Source of the DNA: Sipunculus nudus
Taxonomy: Eukaryota; Annelida; Sipuncula; Golfingiida; Sipunculidae
NCBI GenBank assembly: GCA_026874595.1
Contig: CM049320.1
Location: forward strand, 53,597,070 to 53,661,069
Direction of reading: 5' to 3'
Length of the DNA: 64,000 nt
Shown here: positions 35,326-47,937 of the stretch, one piece after another
Numbering within the stretch: position 1 is the stretch's first letter
How the letters are laid out: the number at the start of each line of letters is the position of its first letter
Made by a program: the position numbers and the translations under genes
The notes under the pieces: model-generated
Seen by the model: the letters and a program-made list of their open reading frames with translations, nothing else
Told to the model about the DNA's origin: nothing
Database searches by the model: none

Positions 35326-38300
35326 CAGTTGTTACAAACAGCTAGGAGACGAATTCTGGTAAATGAATTGCTTATTTTGAGTTAATTCTGGGATTTTAGC
35401 ATCAGTTTATACTTATAAAAAGGGGCTTAGGTTGTAAAATTCTGCTAAATAAGCGATCTATTCAAATGGAAACATAGTAACAGCTTTAAAAATGCCTGAG
35501 TTTCATTTTTTTAAGGAAAATTATTTTATTTATTGCATTTATTACGTGAACCAGAATAGGGCTTTTTATAAATGTAGGCCCATCTCTGTTTAAAGAACAA
35601 TGCGCATTATTTTATTTGGAAAGGCTAGTATTACTTATGATTACTTTTGACAAACCATTATAGTAATTTGCCCTTCCTTGGCTATCAAGCGGCGTATACA
35701 TTATAAAACAGTGTATGCTTCAAAAATCAGCTGCAAAATTCAAAATCATTGGTAGGTGTACAGTAATCCCACAGTATTGATCCTTTTATTTGTACAATTT
35801 ACAGTAAATACTACGGTTATTGGGAATTTTCATTGTGGATAAACCAGTCATTTTAGTTTTACATTCTTATAAAATGAAAGCCGTAATATCATTATATTTC
35901 TAATTACCTCAGTCCTTGTTTGAAATTAAATCCCTCAGTGTTACACTTGAATTGCGTGTTCTCACTAGGTTATAGAACAAAAATAATAATAAAAAGTGTA
36001 TAATAATTATTTATATACAAAAATGTGTGACTTTATAAGATGTAAAAGCAAGAGAAATAACAGGTGCTGTATGTACCGTTATGTGATGTGTGAAAAAACT
36101 GTGACACGCATCTTCTTATTACATTGGGCATAAGCTTAATCCGCAAATATTTAATGCACCCCATGTAAACATGCAGCCAGGCAACTTGTGCCTTCAATTG
36201 TATATATGTTATATTTTACTTATAATAAATGACCTTTTCTTTGCCAAATTAATCAGTTAATCAGATTTAATGTATATATAAACTTTCAGGGCTTGTTCTC
36301 AATTATCTTAATGATAGTGAAATGAGAGTAACTGCTTAAATTTTATTATGCATAGCTGTCTCTTAAATAAAAGTAACATAGCTTCTATTTTGTAAATATG
36401 TATAGATGGAACCGTAGACTTGACCATATGTATACTGTTTTACTTTGAATGTACTTTGTTAGAAACATTAGTTAATACTTGATTATAGTCTAAACTGGAT
36501 AATCAATAAAGAGTTTATATGCTCCTCTGCCAAATTTAGAATTGAATTGTATAAACCCTAAAGTGTGTAATCTTATGTATAAATCAAATGGGATTCTTGT
36601 GTAGAGAAGTATAACATACATGCTATTTTTTAAAACAAGGCTGTAATTAATTTACCTTAAATAGCGGTTTCAAAAACCTGTGCACATGTAATTCAAAGGA
36701 ACGACCGTTTGACCACATGTAACGAGGGTCACAAGTTATTGCATGATAACAGCTGTGTTTCTGGCCCTTACAGTTCTGATAAACCTGAGGTTTAGATTTG
36801 GGTTCTAATATTGGCAAAACCAAAAGGCCATGCCCAAGGGCTATTGCATCACAAAGGGCTGAACACATATCACCCCCATGCAGGTGTCAGAGTCATCCGT
36901 TGTCACAGGGCCTACCTGTCATTTTATTTATTTCTCAGTGAGGCTTAACAAACTGGACACAAACCCCTTAATCCCTTACTTAATCCGTGACTTAACCCCT
37001 GTGCCCCATATAGGGTTATATAACATCCCATGAGGCTGATATTTCAAACAGGCCAGCACTGATTATCTTAACACCACCTGCAGGTACTTATGTTAAGAGG
37101 ATTATACACCTGGTCACAAAGTCATGTGAATGTATCAGTACAGTCATCACCTTGTATATTTAACATGTAGACTTCAGTTTTTTTATTTTGCTCTAAATAA
37201 TTATATTAATATAAATAATTATACTTATAAAATGTGACGTCAATATAACTTTATTAGTCGGGCCTATTGTTCTGTGGGTCTCTCAACATACCAAATTTAT
37301 GCAAGCTATAGAGTTATGGTGTTGATGGTTTGCCTTTAGGTAATCTTAATTACTTGTTACAATTAATTATGAATTCTGATGTTTAAAATATAACAACTTA
37401 AACAGATCAGTACTTAATAATTTAGATCAATCTTTTAAATAGATATTTAGTAATTCTCAGAGGATTACCTCTGAGGCATGCTCATATTTTATATACACTT
37501 TGACTAAATTCATTTGTTGATTTTTGACCAAGGAGAAACTGCATTTAATTTTAATTCAGTTGTAGACTATTAACTCAAGGTTATTTAAACTTTTCACAAA
37601 CCATTACTTTTAATTACATTTTAATTACAACATTTTATTCTAAATAAAACTTTTACAAACCTAGTTCATCCCAATTAAAGTGTTTAACACATATCTCTAC
37701 AAAATTAGACAAATGTACAAAAAAATGGTATTATACTTAAATTTAATTAAAAGCATTTTATTCTGCCTCACATACTGCTGGACTAGATATGCATGAGTAT
37801 TACTTTGAATTTCTCTGGTAAAATTAACTACCTATAGGCTGGATGTAACATGTCTGACACATCTTGAAGGTCTTTTATTGGTATTCTATTTGCCTAGATC
37901 TCAGCATCTGGCATAGTACCATTTATTCTGCCTCAACTTTGAGAGTTTTACTAGTCGCTTTTTAGGGTTCTCATCCCGGTATCGTATGTGCTTTTCCTGG
38001 TTGTTTTTTTTAGGTTAGCATATAAGGGCATAAAGTATATACCAGTTGCCTTGGGTGATACCTGGCGTGGTTTTCCCTTCTATGCAGTGTTTTGTGCTGG
38101 CACAGTTTCCAGTCGCTTTTTAGGAGATGTTCTCCGGCATGGAAACAATTTTTGCCAAGTGTATGTGGTGACTGACATGGCTGCATGTCTGCCTTGTGGG
38201 TTTTGTGTATCGCCTAGAGAGTTCTCGATTTTGGCAGGGTACCACCTTTCACCTAGAGTATTTTGTATCTGGTATGGTGGCGCCACTTGCATAGGATTCT

Positions 38301-39189
38301 ACCTGTCATCATACCTAAACCTAGCTATAGCATCAAACAGCACAAATTTGTCTGTCTTAAGTATTTGGAGTAATTAAAATAAATTAGAACAGTGTGCATA
38401 CTTAACACACCAGTTAAAATGACATCGCTCATTAAGAAGCTTAACTTGTTTTATTAGGTTAATTTCATTGAAATCCTAACAATAATATTAATAGGTGAGC
38501 AACACACCAAACTACTAAATAAGCTGAGTACATACATGAATAAAATGAATAAATAAAGCTAACTTCAGGGTCATGTCCACAAGCTATATTGCATTTGAGA
38601 TTAATGATATCTAATATAAATAACAAATCACATATACACTGTTGTGTTGGGGTGAACATTTTTTTTGTCACCAAAATACATATTTCACTGTGGATTTGAG
38701 TAAATTAATACTTAGGATGATGTATAAATGTATAAACTACAAACTAAGTTAACTATTACACATAATCTGAATCTACAGAGCTTAATGAAAAATAAATAAA
38801 CAATGATAAAACTCAGAATGATGATAATGTTGATGATAAAATAATGATGTATAAAAATATAAACAGTAAACTGTAAATGCTAGAAATAGATTAAAGAAAG
38901 AAACTAATTATTCAAATAAACTAATGAATACGTAACTAACCCTGATATTTAATTTGAATGTCATATTTACAGATACTTGTAGGGTTATAAACAACTCTTA
39001 TTTAACAAATTCTTGGGCAGCGCTGCTTTCCATTTTCCCTAAATTAAAGTCATGTATAGGTGTTGTATATTACAGGTAGACTTTCTTTAACTGACTAAAA
39101 CAACTGTGCAGTCGTTGAATTATCTGAAAGTATTATTTCATGTATTACTATACTTAATTTCACCTGTAATAATATAAGGTGATCTTACA

Positions 39190-39600
39190 TTTAGCGAGAA
39201 ATCTCGCTGATACCTGATTATTATTACTTGGTCAGTTGTAGTTCGTATTTTAGCCCAGTGAGAGGGCATGTTTCGGCCGAGCGGGGCTTAAAATACCATC
39301 TATATTTTGAGGCCAAACAGGGCACAGAATAAATACTGTTAATGAAAAGCTTACCCGAGTGTAATGCATAAACTTCTTAACACTGATCAGATGATGATGC
39401 AGTGTGCGAGTGAATCTCGCTGTATATGTAGACCAGTGGTCGAAATATTAATAAACCCAGTGAGGGGGCATGTTTCAGCCAGACGGGGCTTCAAATAAAT
39501 ACCGTCATACAGTTGTGAGGCCAGACAGGGCACAAAGAAAATACTGTCCTTTGATTCTGGTTACTTTTGCCCACCTTGCGTCTTTGGGCTATACACGGGT
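39190..39600. repeat. Duplicated ~207 bp domain inside the LTR element
   Basis: CCCAGTGAG(A/G)GGGCATGTTT, then CGGGGCTT, GAGGCCA(A/G)ACAGGGCACA and AAATACTGT occur at 39252-39342 and again at 39459-39548. Short AATCTCGCTG stems precede each. The paired units may form a conserved RNA domain of the element. Confidence 0.65.
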
Positions 39601-39922
39601 TGAGGACCATAGTTACCCCTAGTTTTATATACATGTACTCCATATAAAACGGAGAATTGAGCCCAGATTATGCCTATTGGAGGGTCCCTTTATGTAACCG
39701 TTGTCAATTTTATTTAATAATATATAGTTGTAAAACTAAAATCAAGTGTTTAACTCTTTTCATGTTTTACCAAGGGGCTGCTTATCAACATTCTTTATGT
39801 TTGAATTTGGAAAAGTTATGCGAGTTATTTTTTTTTTTAAATAGTTGTGTCTATGTTACAGTTGAAGAAAATGTACTTGTGTCATAAGGACAGATACTGC
39901 CGCTCTTGTACTTTATTTTCAG

Positions 39923-40078
39923 TGGTTATATTCTCGCATGAACCAGTTGTCAGCCATCAGTGCAGCCTTCCGCGTGTGGTCCGGCTCAGCTCTTCAGCGA
40001 CAGCAATCTGAACCTGAGTCAACACACCACTACAGCCAGATATTGGACGCTTTTATAAATACAGAACACCTTGAGTGA
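39923..40078 (+). CDS. Candidate 3' terminal exon of 51 codons within the LTR element
   Basis: A strong acceptor (TTTATTTTCAG) is followed by an open, GC-richer frame of 51 codons and TGA; an ATG lies at 39938. The residues include LSAISAAFRVWSGSALQRQ and a Gln/Glu/Ser/His-rich middle. No family is recognised. AATAAA follows at 40242-40247. The base composition contrasts with the AT-rich interior, and the position just before the 3' LTR is where LTR elements often place a spliced accessory frame. Its upstream exon is not identified and it may be chance. Confidence 0.4.
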   Translation, partial: WLYSRMNQLSAISAAFRVWSGSALQRQQSEPESTHHYSQILDAFINTEHLE

Positions 40079-40543
40079 ATACTGAGGCCTGTGGCGCCAC
40101 CAACTGGACTGTTATTTAATTAAATCCTATATGGCCACCCGGCTCACTAATGGACTGTAACATGTAACAACTTATTGTACCTGGTGCATGTTGAATATCA
40201 TTGATGTGTCTTTGAATGTTTTATATTGTTTTTGAATGTGCAATAAAAATTACACAATCCCTGAACTTTCAAAACAACTATCAGACTGCAAAGTCCCTAA
40301 TTACTGGGGGTACTGTGTGGGGAGAGAACACTCCCTAACCGCTGTTGTAGCATTGGATAAACCTACCTCCCTCCTCCCAACATGAGAGTTAGGGGTTGGG
40401 TAGCCGGCTAACAGCCTATACACAGCCTGCCAGCCATGTTTTGGTCATACAACAAACAAACAAAAACAAACCCTCCTTTCCAAAGGCTAGATATTATGAC
40501 TGCTATCGCAAAATTTTCCACTGAAGTGTAAAATTTTCCCTAT

Positions 40544-40554
40544 AGGGGGAAGGA
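40544..40554 (+). promoter_or_regulatory. Polypurine tract
   Basis: AGGGGGAAGGA immediately before the TG of the 3' LTR, the expected plus-strand primer site. Confidence 0.8.
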
Positions 40555-41052
40555 TGTAACATTCTTGCCCTTTTACCTGGACCTCAGGTGGTCATGCAGG
40601 GGCGGGGCATCAACACTGATTGACAGTAGCATAGAGATGCCCCATAGCTAATCACAGGCAGCTAAGGCATTCGCCCTCTGCCCCTCTGGGATAAAACCCC
40701 CTTGCCCTAACAATTCCAGCCTCTCTTGGATCATCGAGCAGTGGACCCCTATGCCTGCCCTCTGTGGCAGGCAGAGGGTATATGGCTTCTTTTTCACCTT
40801 GGGGTTGGTTTTACGACAGTGTCGGCTACCCAGGTGAAGAGCCACCCGCTACCAAAGAGCAGTCCTATTATCTAGTCTGGTAAATATCTTTCTGTTTCAT
40901 TAATAAGTTTAGATAATAATATGCAGTCCTGATATTTTGAAGGTTTAGGCTTAAGTTTTATTCCAGTGAAAAAGTGTTATTTTATTTCTTAAAATTGTGC
41001 GAATGCATGTTGCCCAAGCCCAATTTCCTCCCAGAATAAATAAGCAGCTACA
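40555..41052 (+). repeat. 3' LTR
   Basis: Direct copy of the 5' LTR, ending ...AGCTACA before the ACAT target duplication. Confidence 0.85.
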
Positions 41053-42139
41053 ACATAACATTGCTGGAAGTGAACCAGGGGCACGATTACCTTTTACCTT
41101 GTAATAAACATTGCATGGTTCAGCTGGTTTTTAGGTGACTAAACTGACTTGGTCGACATAAAGCCGAATAAAAATGAGTTATTTTCATAATATTTTTAAT
41201 GAATGACCATTTTTTGTAAGTAGACATTTTTGCTGATTGTATGACTTCCCAGTTTTTTTTTTATTTGCTGGTAAGGACAGAGTGTCCAGGAATTACCTTT
41301 TTTTTATTTTTAAGAATTACCACTCATCAAAATACAAATATATACTGCCATATAAAAGGAAATGTCAGACACACTATTCAAATATTGCCTTTGTTGTCTC
41401 CTTTAAATATTAAAAGTAATTATAAATTCAACCTATTCAGATGTTTTCCTAACATAATTTTGAAAATTAAAGTTTAAACATATGTTTCATGCTTATGTTT
41501 GCCATAATAAAAAATAATACTCTCGCAATCAATTCTATTAAGTAGGTATGGTTCGAGTTACACTACTGGTCACTATTGCTGCACTATAGCTAGAGGGAAG
41601 TATTTGCTCACGCAGTTCACAGCTTTTATTTGAGAAAGAGTTTAATCCTGCACACTGCACGATCAGCTAATCAACTTTAAGGGGGAAGGCTATGGAACTG
41701 CAGAGGGAGTCAGCTCTGTGTCATGGTCTCAAATGAACACCAAGCTCTTTATATCATTATGCTTTGCCAATGCAGTCCTATAAACTCCTCTTTGACTCAT
41801 ACATGATTAGCACACCTCAGTCTTTGTGAGTTATGTAGAGCTATATCCAGCTTTTGACAGAACCAGATGCGCCCCATGCAGTGACTATTAGAAGATTACA
41901 GGTAATACCATGGTGCTTTACTCTCATCCATGTTATGTAAAATCTAGGACTGGCCGCAAGTAAAGGCCTACAGAGATGACGCGTCTTACTATACAACACT
42001 AATTCCAGGTACATTTGTAAAATATTATGACCGGTGGTCCCTGCAAAGTTGATTTCTCAGAACTCTTGGATTTCATATTTCATCGAAGGAACATAAACAG
42101 ACCTGCAGTACTCAAGTACATGTAAACATCTCGCTACAA

Positions 42140-42345
42140 CAATGTTTTCGGCCCGCTAACGCCAGCACTAAAATATCATGTAGCCCGCCCCGCCCCGCCC
42201 CACCCCGCATATTCAAACTTTTAACCCACACCCGCCCCATCCCGCAGTTAATTTTTTTCTTTTGGCCCGCTCCCTCTCACAAAATCATGAAAAAGTCAGC
42301 CCGCGGGCGGGTTTGGGCTCGTGCAGGGCTCTAGTGTAAACCCAC
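42140..42345 (-). mobile_element. GC-rich end of a hAT-like element (right)
   Basis: Inverted partner of 34331-34510: CCCGCCCCGCCCC words lead to GTGCAGGGCTCTAGTGT at the outer end. See the left end for the interpretation. Confidence 0.5.
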
Positions 42346-42752
42346 ATATCTGATCAGTTATTCCACCGTATACGTACATTCTAATACGTTATACCTTTGG
42401 CGTTAGAATATATGTTAACATTATTTTTGTTGCCCGATGGATGTATACATATTTAGAATAACAAAAATATCAACCGTAAGATATGTTATTTATAAATAAG
42501 TTTTTTTTGGTTTTTTTCTGAAGATTTTAAATTGAAAAGTACAATTTTTATTTTTCAAAAATGTATAAGTATATACATTCAACAATAATATTTTCAACAA
42601 AGGATTAACATATTTAACATAATAAATAGGTGCTAAATATTATAGTGTCCATTAAACATACTTCCCTGTAAGAAATATATTAGCTTGATCCAAGGACTAC
42701 ACAACCGGCCAGCTGATGTAATTTACAACCATTATATTTAATAATGTGTGCT

Positions 42753-42950
42753 TTAAGCTTTTTTAACCGTATGATTCGCGTTGGCATTAAAGAGAATTGA
42801 CATCACATGCAGTGCCAACTTAATATAACTAGCTTCCAAATTAGTCAACTTGTTCCGCTTTTTTTTTAGAAAGTTATCGATCAGGTCTGCTAGTTCGTTC
42901 AAAAGGAGGATGATTGCATTCTCTTGGCCAAATGACAAAGTTCAAATTAG
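42753..42950 (-). pseudogene. Exon fragment of the helical/LRAT-like family
   Basis: The minus-strand frame reads NELADLIDNFLKKK followed by an MSILFNA segment, matching EELADQLDNFLKKV and MSLLPND of the intact gene. DNA similarity to 31560-31690 is clear over ~120 bp (AAGTTATCGA, CAACTTGTTC). The reading stays open for only ~61 codons, the small-residue helix is lost, and no following exon is visible. It is a truncated copy, 10 kb from the intact gene and on the same strand. Confidence 0.7.
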
Positions 42951-43785
42951 TCTTACGTGGCCAAAATTAATCGAACCCAAACCATTTGTACGAACTTGAG
43001 ACATATCTCACTGGTCATTTATGTGAAATACTGAATAGTTTGGTTGACTGATTATCAAGCTTTTCCCCTGTAAAATGTGAATCAATGCAGGAGTCAGCAC
43101 AAAAAGAATAAACCCACAAAAATTGATATGTGACTGAGTTTTGCTTTAATTTTTTTAGATGCTTGCTCCTGCTATTCCTGAGAAATTATGGGTTAATGTA
43201 CCAATGGCCGATGACCCCCCCCCCCCCGTACAAAAAAAAGTCGATGAAGGTGGCGCCACCAAATTCTCAATTTGAAATGTATAACTCATGTGACCAACAT
43301 TTGCATAAAATTTGAGAATGATATCTCCAGCCGTTTCTGAAATTGTAACTTAGGAATGTTTTTGGCAAAATGACTCCTATAACTCAGCAAAAATGACCTA
43401 AACACACCCATTCGAACAATCTTACGAGAGTTTGTTCCATTTTTTTATATTAAAGTTCGATAAACCTCGGCTATACTGTTCATATATATTATAGTGTAGA
43501 ATATGTATTGGTATGTAATATAACGACTTTTTCGATGGTCTACGGTCATTCAAGGCACTCAGGCAATCGATACCTAACCAAGGTGTGAAGCTGAGGAAAG
43601 TCCATCGCAGATTTTGAGCAAGGTGAACATTTACATTTTTATAGTTATTTGAGTTATTGTCATTACACATCTTCTGTGGTATGTTTGCTGTATTGTTAAA
43701 ATAGAGTTATATATATTAAAAATGTGTTTTGTCCTGTATTCACACGTGTGTTAATATGTCGTATTTTTTTGTTTTAGCAACATGG

Positions 43786-44195
43786 CAGGCAGTGGGACTA
43801 GTGTTCCCGTAGGTTGCGCCTTCCACTGCATGGGCACCGAGTGTCTGGAAGAAGGTTCAAGAGTTGGTTCTGACCCCGGCTTTCCGAAAGAGGGACACCA
43901 CATACAAGTTTGATAAGCAGCTGTTTGCTTTGCCGCTCTTGCCTGGGGAGCATATGATAAAAGCTTTCCAGAAGTTAAAGGAGAGGTCCAGTAGTGAGAA
44001 ATCAGCACATATGATGAGTAACATCGAACAGAACTGGCTGTTCAACCCTGTTTTCCCGACAGACACCTGATCAATTTTTAAACAGTCCATAAGAATAAAC
44101 AACGGATGTGAAGGCGGCGAATAAACTCGAAGGTCAAAATAAACACTCCTATCTAACCCCTGATCCCCAAGCTTCATGACGAGGCAAAACTCTTG
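43786..44195 (+). pseudogene. MULE-type transposase fragment
   Basis: An acceptor-like TTTTGTTTTAG precedes frames reading TWQAVGLVFP, GCAFHC and WKKVQELVLTPAFRKRD, then YKFDKQLFALPLLPGEHM and a helical ENW(L/I)FNP end. Next come a degraded NN..EGW segment and RINSKVKINTP with LIPKLHDEAKLLPLQV. The order F-P, GCxFHW, VWxKVQ, ALPFLPxEHI, NNxxEGWH, RIN matches the C-terminal half of animal MULE transposases as I recall them. Frameshifts at about 43825 and 44085 and several stops make it dead. The DDE catalytic part is missing. Confidence 0.72.
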
Positions 44196-44221
44196 CCACT
44201 GCAAGTAAGTTACTATTATCC

Positions 44222-44733
44222 AACAAACTGAAGACCTAGCAGAAGTCAAAGTACACGAAGCCTTAGAAAAGAATAGTGAAATGTTGGAGTACGTACGAAG
44301 CGTGGGATATCTCCAAAACGAAGTTCCTGAGGAGAACAAGCCACCTCTACCAGCCCCGGCGTACGACTGTCTGACCACATCAATGGCACATCCAAGGATT
44401 AATGCTAACTGAAATAGCATGATTAGTTGTGATATTTACCGATAACTGATAAGTGTTGCCGTTCCAATGTAAAACAAGAAGATATATTCGAAGATAAGAT
44501 TTGGAGTAAATAGGTTTATCGTCACTCTCTAATTGATAAATTACTTCTTTGTTTCATGTACATACCTAAACTACTACTGTTTTCAATCTGTAAAATACGA
44601 AGTGTGATTATTTTTGTAAGTACGTTTGATGATTTTTCGCTTTTCGTATCCCGTTTTATTTTGTTTGTATAATAAATTATAATAAACTTTGTCAGTTCTT
44701 TTAGTTTAAATATGATGTCAATTCCCATATTTG

Positions 44734-44780
<47 letters not shown>

Positions 44781-45156
44781 AGAGACGAGATTGATAACCA
44801 GGCGGATTTTAAATTCGCCTAGACCAGATTGCGATTGTGATCTCGCCTAGACTGATTTTAAACTCGCCTAGACGAGATCACAATCGCAATCTGGCCTAGG
44901 CGAGAATAAAGTCCATCATTAAGCAGACAAGGATTTTAATCTCGCCTAGGCGAGTTTAAAATCCGTCTGGTAACATCCAGGCGAGTTTAAAATCTGCCTA
45001 GGCCAGATTAAAATAGTGATCTAACCTAAATTTCCAATATATTATGCATGGTAATTGACATATGAAAGATGTTTTCAGTCAGATTTTCAATATTTTAACA
45101 CTTAATGGTTATATATAGTTCACTGGTAATAAATTTATTAATATTTACAGAATATG
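44222..45156 (+). repeat. 935-bp tandem duplication, unit 1
   Basis: Contains the last MULE-derived segment (44222-44400; KLKT.QKSKYTKP and WSTYEAWDISKTKF in one frame), unique AT-rich DNA, (TA)n at 44740-44777 and the palindrome block at 44778-45150. Unit 2 follows directly. Confidence 0.88.
44778..45150 (+). repeat. CGCCTAGGCG-palindrome block, copy 1
   Basis: Opens with GTCAGAGACGAGATTG next to (TA)n. It is made of short alternating words, GCGAGTTTAAAATC(T/C)G(C/T)CT and GAT(T)GCGATTGTGATC, in both orientations, around a perfect CTCGCCTAGGCGAG palindrome (44941-44954). The right half is AT-rich and ends ATATTTACAG. Confidence 0.85.
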
Positions 45157-45670
45157 AACAAACTGAAGACCTAGCAGAAGTCAAAGTACACGAAGCCTGA
45201 GAAAAGAATAGTGAAATGTTGGAGTACGTACGAAGCGTGGGATATCTCCAAAACGAAGTTCCTGAGGAGAACAAGCCACCTCTACCAGCCCCGGCGTACG
45301 ACTGTCTGACCACATGAATGGCACATCCAAGAATTAATGCTAACTGAAATAGCATGATTAGTTTTGATATTTACCGATAACTGATAAGTGTTGCCGTTCC
45401 AATGTAAAACAAGAAGATATATTCGAAGATAAGATTTGGAGTAAATAGGTTTATCGTCACTCTCTAATTGATAAATTACTTCTTTGTTTCATGTACATAT
45501 CTAAACTACTACTGTTTTCAGTCTGTAAAATACGATGAGTGTGATTATTTTTGTAAGTACGTTTGGTGATTTTTCGCTTTTCGTATCCCGTTTTATTTTG
45601 TTTGTATAATAAATTATAATAAACTTTGTCAGTTCTTTTAGTTTAAATATGATGTCAATTCCCATATTTG

Positions 45671-45724
<54 letters not shown>

Positions 45725-46125
45725 AGAGACGAGATTGAAATCCAGGCGGATTTTAAATTCGCCTAGACCAGATTGCGATTGTGATCTCGCCTAGACTGAT
45801 TTTAAACTCGCCTAGACGAGATCACAATCGCAATCTGGCCTAGGCGAGAATAAAAACCATTATTAAGCAGGCAAGGATTTTAATCTCGCCTAGGCGAGTT
45901 TAAAATCCGTCTGGTAACATTCAGGCGAGTTTAAAATCTGCCTGATATCACTTAGGCGAGTTTAAAATCTGCCTAGGCCAGATTAAAATAGTGATCTAAC
46001 CTAAATTTCCAATATATTATGCATGGTAATTGACATATGAAAGATGTTTTCAGTCAGATTTTCAATATTTTAACACTTAATGGTTATATATAGTTCACTG
46101 GTAATATATTTATTAATATTTACAG
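45157..46125 (+). repeat. 935-bp tandem duplication, unit 2
   Basis: Nearly identical to unit 1, with a longer (TA)n (45674-45720) and a ~31 bp extra word in its palindrome block. The MULE-derived segment is at 45157-45345. Confidence 0.88.
45722..46123 (+). repeat. CGCCTAGGCG-palindrome block, copy 2
   Basis: Same structure as copy 1, with CTCGCCTAGGCGAG at 45895-45908. Confidence 0.85.
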
Positions 46126-47590
46126 AATATTATAATATTAATGTGATAATTTACATTAATTTTTACAGTAATGTAATAATTATTAATGTAATGATTAATA
46201 TTAATTTTGGAAATGGAATTATTTAATAGGAATTTGAATATCATCTGCCGCTTTGATGTGTTTCATGTGTTCTACAGCTCATATATTATACCAATTATTT
46301 TCTAAAAATTAAGTAATCTTTATTTATTTCTCAGTTTTCTTGGAGTTGTAAAAATCACTAATAATTTATAAAAAAAAAAATAATTTGTAATTGTATTATA
46401 TATATGGCAATTAAAGAGTAACAAGAGGTATATTGAAGCACATTTATGAAATATTATGAAAAGCAAATCTAGGGGGGGGGGGAGGAGTCATCCACTTGCA
46501 TCTTGATTCAATCATAGATGGATAGATTAGTTTAGGTAGATATAACTTCAGTATTAAAAGAGTATATTACACATTAATATAAAAAATCTGTAATCCTATT
46601 TGATCTTTCTTACAGGACAAACAGAAAAAAATTAGTTGGTTGATCTAGTTCAAATGTTTCTTTTCACCCAGGTAGTCAATAGTCAACAGTCAAAACATGT
46701 ACACTTATGGTACAAAAATTTGCAGGGTATCAGTATTTATGATGGACTTTGATACATCATTCCTTTTTTGGGGGGTAATTAAACAGGTTTAGGTTTATAC
46801 ACAGATGTATGCATGTGATTATTCCTTTGTATAATTCTGCCTTTTTTTGTACAGTGTTATATCACATCAGAAAAGGTATGATTTCTGGATTCATTATTTA
46901 ATAGGGCCAATTGCGATATTTCTGTACATTTATGTCCCACCCGTAACACCAACATTTATTGTAATAGAAATCTTGATTATTTATCTTATATACATGTACA
47001 TAATCTGGTATACTTATCTCAGAAATCTCCCAGCTCCCACATTCCTCCATGCTTAGATAATGATATATCAATATTACAAAGTCATCATAATCTGTTCCAC
47101 CCGTAACACACACAGTGTTCCACCTTGCTGGTCCCAGGTTTTACTTGATTGGAACTTTTTTTCAACTTGCATGTACCTGAGGCAATGAGACACCTGATAG
47201 GTAGAATAAGTTCAACTCAGTAGTCTTACTATTAAATATGTTTAGATATAAAGAGTTACGGGTGGGACATATTTGATAGAAATGTAGTTTTAATTAATAT
47301 TAACATCAAATTTATACACTAATAAGACAATAAAATAAGTCACAAACCTTAAATATGCCATGGACTATTTAAAATCAAGGCACAGTATATTTCTTTTTAG
47401 AAATTAATATGAGGAATTTGTCAAATTTGCCAAAAGAATGTCTATGGAGGACTGTTACGGATGGGACAAAGGCATCAATAATATAATATTCTGTAAATAT
47501 TAATAAATATATTACTTGAGAACTGTACATAACCATATTAATAAAAATATATAATTAAAAAAATCCATTTCCAACATTAATGTTAATTAT
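46126..47590. other. No gene seen; AT-rich DNA
   Basis: Short frames and a poly-G run at about 46471-46480. CCACCCGTAACA at about 46938 recurs at 47098, a small local repeat. Confidence 0.45.
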
Positions 47591-47593
47591 TAA

Positions 47594-47937
47594 AATAATA
47601 TAATATTCTGTAAATATTAATAAATATATTACCAGTGAACTATATATAACCATTCAGTGATAAAATATTAAAAATTTGACTGAAAACATCTTTCATATGT
47701 CAATTACCATGCATAATATATTAGAAATTTAGGTCAGATCACTATTTTAATCTGGCCTAGGCAGATTTTAAACTCGCCTAAATGATATCAGGCAGATTTT
47801 AAACTCGATTGGATGTTACCAGACAGATTTTAAACTCGCCTGGGCGAGATCACAATTGCAATCTCGCATAGGCGAGATCACAATCGCAATCTCGTCTAGG
47901 CGAATTTAAAATCCGCCTGTATTTCAATCTCGTCTCT

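Larger units (their letters stand above)
34807..41052 (+). mobile_element. LTR retrotransposon without gag/pol (LARD-like)
   Basis: Two ~500 bp direct repeats (34807-35307 and 40555-41052, about 97% alike by eye) start with TGTAACATTCTTGCCC. The 3' copy ends in CA. Three bases inside the 5' LTR end is TGGCGAGCGATG (35310), which has the TGG expected of a primer-binding site. A polypurine tract AGGGGGAAGGA (40544-40554) directly precedes the 3' LTR. ACAT flanks both ends (34803-34806, 41053-41056) as a 4-bp target duplication. The ~5.2 kb interior is AT-rich and has no protease, reverse transcriptase or integrase frame, so the element must depend on another for movement. LARD elements fit this description. 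Strand follows the primer-site-to-polypurine-tract order. Confidence 0.88.

Noticed and set aside
37988-38377. 129-residue frame with many aromatic and Cys residues
   Set aside because: It lies in the LTR element interior over irregular internal repeats (CCTAGA...GG(T/C)A(C/T)(G/C)GT words), has no recognised domain and no coding-type codon pattern.
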